In this document: in pieces, positions 40,953-48,570 of the stretch
Layout of the letters: each line of letters starts with the position of its first letter
Position numbering within the stretch: the first letter of the stretch is position 1
From: Streptomyces mashuensis
Lineage (GTDB): Bacteria; Actinomycetota; Actinomycetes; Streptomycetales; Streptomycetaceae
Assembly: GCF_014654785.1 (NCBI RefSeq)
Contig: NZ_BNBD01000009.1
Coordinates: 228,528 to 292,527 of the forward strand
Length of the DNA stretch: 64,000 nt
Direction of reading: 5' to 3'
Notes under the pieces: generated by a model
The model's database searches: none
Seen by the model: only the letters and a program-made list of their open reading frames with translations
Told to the model about the DNA's origin: nothing
Translations under genes and position numbers: made by a program

Positions 40953-41810
40953 ATGCGCATCGCCACCACGGTCTTCCTCACCGACGAGACCATCACCCCG
41001 GTACGGCTCGCCCGCGAGCTGGAGCAGCGCGGATTCGCCGGGCTGTTCCTGCCCGAGCACACCCACATCCCCGTCAGCCGCGACACGCCCGCCCCCATGG
41101 GGGAGCCGCTGCCGCCGGAGTACGGCCGGATGGTCGACCCCTTCGTGGCGCTGTCGCAGGCCGCGGCCGTGACGCACCGCATCGCGATCGGCACGGGCGT
41201 CACCCTCGTCGCCCAGCACGACCCCGTCCTGCTCGCCAAGCAGGTCGCCAGCCTCGACTTCCTCAGCGGCGGCCGCTTCACCTTCGGCATCGGCTACGGC
41301 TGGAACGTGGAGGAGGCCGCCGACCACGGCGTGGACTGGGCCCGGCGCAGAGAGGTGGTGCGCGACCGGATGGCGCTGATGCGCGCGCTGTGGGCGCCGG
41401 AACCCACCGCCTACGAAGGCGCCTTCGGCTCCGTGAGCGCCAGCTGGGCGCACCCCAAGCCGCTGCACCCGGCCCGCCCGCGCCGGGACGCCGCGCCCCT
41501 GGTGGGGCCGCGCACCCTCATCGGCGGCACGGCCGGGCGCCGGCTGTTCGCGCACATCGCGGAGTACGCCGACGGCTGGCTGCCCATCGGCGGCAGCGGC
41601 CTGAAGGACAACCTGCCGCGGCTGCGCCTGGTGTGGGCCGAGGCCGGGCGCGACGGGGAGCCGGCCGTCGTGCCGTACGCCGTGCACCCCTCCAAGGACA
41701 AGCTCGCCTACTTCGCCGACCTGGGCATCGAGGAGGTCGTCGTGGGCCTGCCCTCGGCCCCCGAGGCCGACGTGCTGCGGGCGCTCGACGCGCACGCGGA
41801 ATTCCTCTGA
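40953..41810 (+). CDS. F420-dependent LLM-class oxidoreductase
   Basis: 285 residues. The short LLM form has FLTDETITPVRLARELEQRGFAGLFLPEHTHIP, IGTGVTLVAQHDPVLLAKQVASLD and GGRFTFGIGYGWNVEE, which is the pattern of actinobacterial F420-dependent dehydrogenases/reductases. ATG with GGAGG seven bases upstream. The next gene rightward is fbiC, which makes the F420 chromophore, after 139 bases containing a tandem repeat. Neighbourhood and family agree on F420 as cofactor; the substrate is unknown. Confidence 0.88.
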   Translation: MRIATTVFLTDETITPVRLARELEQRGFAGLFLPEHTHIPVSRDTPAPMGEPLPPEYGRMVDPFVALSQAAAVTHRIAIGTGVTLVAQHDPVLLAKQVASLDFLSGGRFTFGIGYGWNVEEAADHGVDWARRREVVRDRMALMRALWAPEPTAYEGAFGSVSASWAHPKPLHPARPRRDAAPLVGPRTLIGGTAGRRLFAHIAEYADGWLPIGGSGLKDNLPRLRLVWAEAGRDGEPAVVPYAVHPSKDKLAYFADLGIEEVVVGLPSAPEADVLRALDAHAEFL

Positions 41811-41834
41811 CGCAGCCCGGCCCGGGGGCCCGGC

Positions 41835-41881
41835 GGAAACGGCCTCCGGCCGACGTGGGGAAACGGCCTCCGGCCGACGTG
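41835..41881. repeat. Tandem 23-base repeat upstream of fbiC
   Basis: Two identical 23-base copies (41835-41857 and 41859-41881) at a period of 24 bases. Each contains the dyad CGGCC-TC-CGGCCG, so the transcript could fold into tandem small stems. Located 69 bases before the fbiC start; may be a weak terminator for the LLM gene or a regulatory site. Confidence 0.7.
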
Positions 41882-41949
41882 AGGAGCGGCACACACACCG
41901 CCTCCTTCCCGTACGCGGCGCTGTCCTTGACCGCTCGTATGCTCGGACA

Positions 41950-44553
41950 ATGACCTCCAGCGCACAGCGTCCGACACCGCAGGCCGCACCCACCGCCAAC
42001 GCCATGCGCCGCGCCCTCAGACGCGCCCGCGACGGCGTCGCGCTGGACGTCGCCGAGGCCGCCGTGCTGCTCCAGGCGCGCGGCGCCGACCTCGACGACC
42101 TGTGCGCCTCCGCCGCGCGCGTCCGCGACGCGGGCCTGGAGGCCGCCGGCCGCCCCGGCGTCATCACGTACTCCAAGAGCGTCTTCATCCCCCTCACCCG
42201 CCTCTGCCGCGACAAGTGCCACTACTGCACCTTCGCCACCGTCCCCGGCAAGCTGCGGCGCGAGGGCCACGGGATGTTCATGTCGCCCGACGAGGTCCTG
42301 GCCATCGCCCGGCGCGGCGCGGAGCTCGGCTGCAAGGAGGCCCTCATCACCCTCGGGGACCGCCCCGAGGACCGCTGGCCCGAGGCCCGCGAGTGGCTGG
42401 AGGCCGCCGGCTACGACGACACCATCGCCTACGTCCGCGCCATCGCCATCCGCATCCTGGAGGAGACCGGCCTGCTGCCGCACCTCAACCCCGGTGCGAT
42501 GTCGTGGACGGACATCCAGCGGCTCAAGCCCGTCGCCCCCTCCATGGGCATGATGCTGGAGACCACCTCGGAGCGGCTGTGGCGCGAGCCCGGCATGCCG
42601 CACTACGGCTCGCCCGACAAGGAGCCCGCCGTCCGGCTGCGCGTCCTGGAGGACGCCGGGCGCAGCAACGTGCCCTTCACCAGCGGCCTGCTGATCGGTA
42701 TCGGCGAGACGTACGAGGAGCGCGCCGAGTCCCTGTTCGCCCTGCGCCGCGTGTCCCGCGCCTACCACGGCATCCAGGAACTCATCATGCAGAACTTCCG
42801 CGCCAAGCCGGGCACGGCGATGCGCGGCATGCCCGACGCGGAGCTGGACGACCTCGTCGCCACCGTCGCCGTCGCCCGCCACATCATGGGCCCCTCCGCC
42901 TGCCTCCAGGCGCCGCCCAACCTCGTGGACGCGGAGTACGGCCGCCTCATCGGCGCCGGCGTCGACGACTGGGGCGGCGTCTCGCCGATCACCCCCGACC
43001 ACGTCAACCCCGAGCGCCCCTGGCCGCAGATCGACGAGCTGGCCCGGCACTCCGAGGCCGCCGGCTTCCGGCTGCGCGAACGCCTCGCCGTCTACCCCGA
43101 GTACGTGCAGCGCGGCGAGCCCTGGCTCGACCCGCGGCTGCTGCCGCACGTCCGGGCCCTCGCCGACCCGGCGACCGGCCTCGCCGACGAGGACGCGGAG
43201 GTGCGCGGCATCCCCTGGCAGGAGCCCGAGGAGGTCTTCGTCGCCACCGGCCGCACCGACCTGCACCGTGCCGTCGACACCGAGGGCCGCACCGCCGACC
43301 GCCGCGACGACTTCGACGAGGTGTACGGCGACTGGGAGGCGGTGCGCGAGGCGGCCGGCGGACCCGCCCCCGCCCTGGAGCGCCTCGACGGCGACGTACG
43401 GGCCGCGCTCGCCCAGGCCGCCGACGACCCGACGCGGCTCACGGACGACCAGGCCCTGACGCTGCTGCACGCCGACGGCGCGGCCCTGGACGCCGTCTGC
43501 CGGATCGCCGACGCGGTGCGGCGCGACGTGGTCGGCGACGACGTCACGTACATCGTCACGCGCAACATCAACTTCACCAACGTCTGCTACACCGGCTGCC
43601 GCTTCTGCGCCTTCGCGCAGCGCCGCACCGACGCCGACGCGTTCACGCTCTCCCTGGAGCAGGTCGCCGACCGCGCGGAGCAGGCGTGGAACGTGGGCGC
43701 GGTGGAGGTGTGCATGCAGGGCGGCATCCACCCGGACCTGCCGGGCACGGCCTACTTCGACATCGCGCGGGCGGTGAAGAAGCGGGTGCCGGGGATGCAC
43801 GTGCACGCCTTCTCGCCGATGGAGGTCGTCAACGGCGCCACGCGCACCGGGCTGTCGGTGCGGGAGTGGCTGGCCGAGGCGAAGGACGCGGGGCTCGACA
43901 CGATCCCGGGCACGGCGGCCGAGATCCTCGACGACGAGGTCCGCTGGGTCCTCACCAAGGGCAAGCTGCCCACCGCCACCTGGGTCGAGGTCGTGCGGAC
44001 GGCGCACGAACTGGGCATCCGCTCCTCCTCCACGATGATGTACGGGCACGTGGACCAGCCGCGGCACTGGCTCGGCCACCTGCGGCTGCTGGCGGAGATC
44101 CAGCAGGAGACGGGCGGTTTCACCGAGTTCGTCACGCTGCCGTTCGTCCACACCAACGCGCCCGTCTACCTGGCGGGCATCGCCCGGCCCGGCCCGACGA
44201 TGCGCGACAACCGCGCGGTGACCGCCATGGCCCGGCTGCTGCTGCACCCGCACATCACCAACATCCAGACGAGCTGGGTCAAACTGGGCACCGACGGTGC
44301 CGCGGAGATGCTCCGCTCCGGCGCCAACGACCTGGGCGGCACGCTGATGGAGGAGACCATCTCCCGCATGGCGGGCTCCTCGTACGGCTCGTACCGCTCC
44401 ATCCGCGACCTCGTCGCCATCGCCGAGGCGGCGGGCCGGCCGGCCCGGGCGCGGACGACGCTGTACGAGGACGTGCCGGCGGAGCGGCAGGCGGCGGCGC
44501 TGGCCTCGGACGGGCACCTTCCGGAGCTGCTGCCGGTGCTGGACACGGACTGA
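41950..44553 (+). CDS. fbiC: Bifunctional FO synthase (coenzyme F420 biosynthesis)
   Basis: 867 residues with two radical-SAM halves fused, as in actinobacterial FbiC. The N-terminal (CofG) iron-sulfur motif is CRDKCHYC near residue 87, and the C-terminal (CofH) motif is CYTGCRFC near residue 545. Together they join 5-amino-6-ribitylamino-uracil and tyrosine to make 7,8-didemethyl-8-hydroxy-5-deazariboflavin (FO), the chromophore of F420. Other diagnostic stretches are NFRAKPGTAM, GCKEALITLGDRPE and QGGIHPDLPGTAYFDI. ATG start. It supports the F420-type enzymes in the window (40953, possibly 16832). No other F420 genes (fbiA, B, D) are in view. Confidence 0.97.
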   Translation: MTSSAQRPTPQAAPTANAMRRALRRARDGVALDVAEAAVLLQARGADLDDLCASAARVRDAGLEAAGRPGVITYSKSVFIPLTRLCRDKCHYCTFATVPGKLRREGHGMFMSPDEVLAIARRGAELGCKEALITLGDRPEDRWPEAREWLEAAGYDDTIAYVRAIAIRILEETGLLPHLNPGAMSWTDIQRLKPVAPSMGMMLETTSERLWREPGMPHYGSPDKEPAVRLRVLEDAGRSNVPFTSGLLIGIGETYEERAESLFALRRVSRAYHGIQELIMQNFRAKPGTAMRGMPDAELDDLVATVAVARHIMGPSACLQAPPNLVDAEYGRLIGAGVDDWGGVSPITPDHVNPERPWPQIDELARHSEAAGFRLRERLAVYPEYVQRGEPWLDPRLLPHVRALADPATGLADEDAEVRGIPWQEPEEVFVATGRTDLHRAVDTEGRTADRRDDFDEVYGDWEAVREAAGGPAPALERLDGDVRAALAQAADDPTRLTDDQALTLLHADGAALDAVCRIADAVRRDVVGDDVTYIVTRNINFTNVCYTGCRFCAFAQRRTDADAFTLSLEQVADRAEQAWNVGAVEVCMQGGIHPDLPGTAYFDIARAVKKRVPGMHVHAFSPMEVVNGATRTGLSVREWLAEAKDAGLDTIPGTAAEILDDEVRWVLTKGKLPTATWVEVVRTAHELGIRSSSTMMYGHVDQPRHWLGHLRLLAEIQQETGGFTEFVTLPFVHTNAPVYLAGIARPGPTMRDNRAVTAMARLLLHPHITNIQTSWVKLGTDGAAEMLRSGANDLGGTLMEETISRMAGSSYGSYRSIRDLVAIAEAAGRPARARTTLYEDVPAERQAAALASDGHLPELLPVLDTD

Positions 44554-44610
44554 CGGGAAGTGTTGCGGATCTGTCGCCGGGCCCCGACGGCCCGGCGACA
44601 AGGCCCGCAT

Positions 44611-45631
44611 ATGGTGACGGGCATGTCGTGGCCCCAGAACCCCACCCCGAATCCGCACCAGCACCCTCAGCAGAACGCGCAGCAGCCGCAGTACCCGCCG
44701 CCGCCCCAGGGCGGCTTCGGCCCGGCGCCCGCGTGGGGCCCGCAGCCGGGGCAGTTTCCCCCGCCGGGGCAGCCGGAGCAGCCGCGGCAGCCGGGGAAGA
44801 GCAACAAGACGCTGTTCGCCGTCGTGGGCGGTGTCGTGGCGCTGGCCCTGATCGGCGGTGCGGCGTACGCCCTGGTGGGCGACGGCGGGGGGCGACGACG
44901 GCGGCAAGGACGCGGCCGCCGGCAAGGCGACGCCGTCGCAGGCCCCGGCCAAGCCCGGCGACCAGCAGGACGGCGACAAGGACGGCGGCCAGAACGGGCA
45001 GCAGAACGGCGGCAAGGCGCAGCCCCTGGTCCCCGGCTGGCAGACGCAGACGCGCGCCGAGCACTTCTTCCAGTACGACGTCCCCGCCAAGGGCGAGAAG
45101 TGGAAGGTGCTCCCCCCGGACACGTACGTCGCGTACACCGAGGGCGGCAAGCCGATCGTCACCATGTCGGGCGCCGCCAGCTACCACGAGGGCGGCTGCG
45201 CCTCGAAGGCCAACCCCGACCTGCTGGGCGAGGCGGGCCAGGGCCAGCTCGCCACCGTCGGCACGACGGGCGGCGGCAAGGACGGCGACCTGAAGGAGAA
45301 CGCCCGCAACTGGGCGGGCAACTGGGGCTTCGCCGCGTACGGCGGCACGGCCCACAAGCCGAAGATCGAGATCACGGACGAGAAGCCGTGGAAGAACAAC
45401 GGCATCGACGGCTGGACCGCCACGGCGAAGGTGACCGTCACCAACCGTCCGAGCGAGTGCGTGCCGGCGACGGCGATCGTGAAGAGCATCGCGCAGAAGA
45501 TGCCGGACGGCACCTTCCACGGCTGGGTGATCTACGCGGACCAAGGGGTGCCGGACGCCCTGTCGGCCGAGCAGATCGACAAGATCATGAACACCGTGCG
45601 GCCCGCCCCCGGCAAGCCCGGCACGGCGTAG
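44611..45631 (+). pseudogene. Membrane-anchored protein gene with a frameshift at a G6 run
   Basis: The N-terminal part (start about 44611 or 44623) reads MSWPQNPTPNPHQ, then a Gln/Pro-rich cytoplasmic region, then a membrane segment TLFAVVGGVVALALIGGAAYALV. At GGGGGG (44887-44892) the frame must shift: deleting one G joins it to the downstream frame (DDGGKDAAAGKATPSQ... to a stop at 45631), which gives a Gln/Lys-rich linker and a compact domain of about 195 residues (WQTQTRAEHFFQYDVP...FHGWVIYADQGVP) with two cysteines (GGCASK, SECVPA). The domain has a normal coding look, so the break is either recent, a sequencing error, or slippage. Function unknown; similar proteins are common in streptomycetes. 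Confidence 0.75.
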
Positions 45632-45887
45632 GAACGGTGGAGGAGCGGCGCCGGGCGGTTGGCCCGAACGGGTGACGGCGGGCGGGCGCCGCACGTTGAC
45701 CCGACGGCATTTCCTGGACACGACCGAGCCCCCTCGGCCGGAGCGGTGATCCGGGCGAGAGGGCTCTGGGCGGACAGTGCGGTACGGCGGTACGGACGTG
45801 CTGGTGACGCTGTGGTGCTGTGCCGGGTGCTCCGCGGTCGGTCGGGTCAGTCGGGTCGGTCGGGTCGGGGGTGCCGTCGGCGAGCGG

Positions 45888-46091
45888 TCAGCGACCCTGT
45901 GCGGCGCCGTTGACGGTCGCCACGAACGCGGTCCAGGCGGTCGGCGAGAAGGCGAGCGCCGGGCCCTGGGGTGCCTTCGAGTCGCGCACCGCGATGGACC
46001 GGGGAAGGGGCGAGGCGACCTCCACGCAGTCGCCGTGGGCGAGCGAGTAGGAGGACTTCCGCCAAGCCGTCTTTCCCTGCTGAATGGCCAT
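45888..46091 (-). CDS. DUF397 protein
   Basis: 67 residues with the DUF397 signature: TAWRKSSYSLAHGDCVEVA, then AVRDSKAPQGPALAFSPTAWTAFVATV. ATG at 46091 with GGAG upstream. It follows the XRE/DUF5753 gene on the same strand with a 263-base gap. Such XRE-DUF397 pairs are numerous in Streptomyces (WhiJ/BldB-like systems), where the small protein is thought to modulate its partner regulator during development, or to form a toxin-antitoxin-like pair. The gap from 45632 to 45887 contains only a GTCGG-rich repeat. Confidence 0.93.
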   Translation of the reverse strand: MAIQQGKTAWRKSSYSLAHGDCVEVASPLPRSIAVRDSKAPQGPALAFSPTAWTAFVATVNGAAQGR

Positions 46092-46354
46092 GGTTGCTCC
46101 GTTGCCTGTGAGTGCAGCTGATCGCTGGTGATGGGCGTGGGTCACTGGTGTTCCGTCTGACCGGAACGCGGTGTCCGCGGGATTCCCGAGGTGCGACCGA
46201 CGTTACGCGCCAACATCAGCTGATGAACGGGGCCTTCACCCGACCGGATGGCATATTCCATTCAGCTCTTCCCCCCCGGGGCGGAGGGGGTGTACGGTTC
46301 CGCCTTCCCCGGATCTCCTTCCCCTCGGGTCTCGGTCCTCGCCGTCCTCGGGCC

Positions 46355-47233
46355 TCAGTCCTCGCCGTCCTCGGTGGCGGTCGCCCAGTCCTCGGCGACC
46401 TTCAGGATGAACCGCCGCGAGTCCTCGGCGTTCAGGGCCTGCATGCGCAAATGCTCGTACATCACGCTGTACGCCTGGACGTCGTTCGGTTTTTCCAGAT
46501 ACAGATCGCTGGTGATGCCCTCCAGGTACACCGTGCTGGCGTCCTGCGGGTCGTGGAATTCGAGGATCGAGAATTTGCCGTACATACCGGGGTGGGCGCC
46601 CACGGAATAGGGCAGCACCTGCACCGTGATGTGCGGCCGCATGCTGAACTCCACGAGATGTTCCATCTGTTCGCGCATGATGGCGTTGCTGCCGACGACG
46701 CGGCGCAGCGCCGACTCGTCGATGACCGCCCAGAGGCGCAGGGGATTCTCCGGATCGGTGATGCGTTCCTGCCGCCGCATCCGGACCTGCACCCGCCGTT
46801 CCACGTCGGCCGTGGTCGCCTCCGGCCAGGAACCCTCGGTGACGGCACTGGCGTAGTTGGGTGTCTGCAACAGGCCGGGTACGAGCGAGCCTTCGTACAC
46901 GCGCAAGGACGCGGCGTCCGTCTCCAGGCCGATGTAAACGCTGTAGGGAATGTCGCCGAAGGCGTGCCACCAGCCCTGCTGGCGCGACTCCTTGGCCATC
47001 TGCATCAGGGAATCGACAATGCGGTGGTCCTCGACGCCGTAGACGCTGCACAGGTCGCGGACGTCGCGCTGGCTGATGCTGCGACGCCCGTTCTCCAGAC
47101 GGCTGATCTTCGACTGCGACACCAGTAGCCGCTCGGCCACCTCCTCGGCCGTCATGCCCTTGAGTTCGCGGAGCTTGCGCAGCTCCTGCCCCAGTCGGCG
47201 CCGCCTCACGGTGGGGTTGACACTGGACGCCAC
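46355..47233 (-). CDS. XRE-family regulator with DUF5753 domain
   Basis: 292 residues from a GTG with GGAGG seven bases upstream. The N-terminal helix-turn-helix is LRKLRELKGMTAEEVAERLLVSQSKISRLENGRR (positions about 15-50; quoted only to mark the motif as LVSQSKISRLE). The DUF5753 part has the typical LVPGLLQTPNYA, RRVVGSNAIMREQMEHLVE and ITVQVLPYS. This is the regulatory half of the XRE-DUF397 pair common in streptomycetes. It binds DNA; the ligand of DUF5753 is unknown. Confidence 0.93.
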   Translation of the reverse strand: MASSVNPTVRRRRLGQELRKLRELKGMTAEEVAERLLVSQSKISRLENGRRSISQRDVRDLCSVYGVEDHRIVDSLMQMAKESRQQGWWHAFGDIPYSVYIGLETDAASLRVYEGSLVPGLLQTPNYASAVTEGSWPEATTADVERRVQVRMRRQERITDPENPLRLWAVIDESALRRVVGSNAIMREQMEHLVEFSMRPHITVQVLPYSVGAHPGMYGKFSILEFHDPQDASTVYLEGITSDLYLEKPNDVQAYSVMYEHLRMQALNAEDSRRFILKVAEDWATATEDGED

Positions 47234-47568
47234 GGACGCACCTCCGGCTCCGTCGTGCTGCTGTTCTCCTGCTCCGCAGCCTGCCACCACTGGCCGGGGC
47301 GGCGCTGGAAAATGCTTACACCAAGTCCGCCCGCGGTGATCCGCGCCCGGCGACAGCTGACGTAGGGGTGCTACGGCGCCGCCACCGCCCGCCGCACATG
47401 GCGAAGCGCGGGGCGGCGGGCCGCGCCGTCGCCGAAACGGACGCGGCCGGCCGTCGCCCCGCGCACTGGAGCGGAGGAACGGAAGTGCGGTGGTGCGGTC
47501 GTGCGGAGATGCGGAAGTGCGGTGGTGCGGTCGTGCGTGGGTTGTGCACTAAGGGTTGCTGAACCGTT
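47234..47568. other. Intergenic region with a 25-base direct repeat
   Basis: 335 bases upstream of the XRE gene and downstream of the GPP34 gene, without a gene. Two identical 25-base copies, beginning GGAAGTGCGGTGGTGCGG, lie at 47481-47505 and 47513-47537 (period 32). The promoter of the XRE gene is expected at its left end; no clear -35/-10 stands out. Confidence 0.6.
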
Positions 47569-48312
47569 TCACGAGGCGGCCGCGCGGGCCATCACGCCAC
47601 GGTGCGCAGCCGTTCGCGCCGCCGTACGGCGCCCCGTGCCGCCGCCGGCGGAGGAACCGGGCGCGGCCGGTGCCCGCCGGGGCTGGGCGGCGGCACCGTT
47701 CTGCACGTCCATCACGGCGTGCGCCACGAGCCCGCCCATGGGGTCGTGCCGGATCAGGTCCCGCAGCCTGGACCGCGAGGAACGCCCCTCGTTGCCCGGG
47801 TAGAGATGCTTGCCCAGACCCACGGCGTGGGCCAGGGCGGCGAGCGCCGCGGTCCGCGGGTCCGGCGGCACGCCGGTGCGGATCGCGCTGTCCAGCCGGG
47901 CCCTGATCTCCCGGCTGATGGCGGTGTCGGTCGCCTGGTAGCGCGTGGTCGGCAGCACCCCGCACATCTGACCCGCGACGGCATGCACCATGCCGCACCG
48001 CTCCAGGTGGGTCAGATACGTCTGGCGCAGCCCCAGCCGGGGCCCGCCGATCCAGTGCACCGCCCGCACGGGGCTGCCGCGGCGCCGCAACAGCTCGAGT
48101 GCGGTGTCCAGGGTCGGATCACCTGTCGGCCGTGGGTGGACCACGGCGATACGATCCCCGTCTGGGGCTATCCGTCCCGCCAGAGCCAGCTCCACTAGCT
48201 GGGCTCCGGCAAGACCGAGGTCCAGCGACTGCGGCTGCGCCGTGGTGCCCGTGGCCGGGTCCAAGGCGAGCAGCAGAAGCTCCTCCGGAATTGTTCTGCG
48301 GCTCCTGCCCAT
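47569..48312 (-). CDS. GPP34-family phosphoprotein
   Basis: 247 residues. GPP34 (GOLPH3-like) signature: TIPEELLLLALDPATG at the N-terminus, LAGAQLVELALAGRIA, HLERCGMVHAV and a later LAALAHAVGLGKHLYPG. The eukaryotic protein binds phosphatidylinositol 4-phosphate at the Golgi. In Streptomyces GPP34 proteins are abundant, often near developmental regulators, and their function is unknown; membrane association is likely. ATG with GGGGAGG six bases upstream. The last 40 residues are Ala/Arg/Gly-rich and probably disordered. Confidence 0.88.
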   Translation of the reverse strand: MGRSRRTIPEELLLLALDPATGTTAQPQSLDLGLAGAQLVELALAGRIAPDGDRIAVVHPRPTGDPTLDTALELLRRRGSPVRAVHWIGGPRLGLRQTYLTHLERCGMVHAVAGQMCGVLPTTRYQATDTAISREIRARLDSAIRTGVPPDPRTAALAALAHAVGLGKHLYPGNEGRSSRSRLRDLIRHDPMGGLVAHAVMDVQNGAAAQPRRAPAAPGSSAGGGTGRRTAARTAAHRGVMARAAAS

Positions 48313-48570
48313 CCATGCCTCCCCGCGTGGATGACTGACAGGGTGACCCCTCTCACATTGGTCTGTCGAGAGTGCGTGGTGACTTCGGGCGGGAACCGGT
48401 AGGTATGTCGTCTCGTCTTGCACGTGGGTGAAGCCCGACCATGCCCTCTGACGGCCTCGCGTTCCGGCGGGACGGCGGCAGAGGACACTGGTAGACGTTG
48501 AGAGGATCGGGGAGCGGGGCGCTTGTCGCCACGCCTCGGCGTATGGTGCGGGAAATTCGAGGAGGCATCG

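Noticed and set aside
45632..45887. Small gene in the GTCGG-repeat region
   Set aside because: Frames here lack ribosome sites and the sequence is a low-complexity GGTCGGTCGGGTC repeat.
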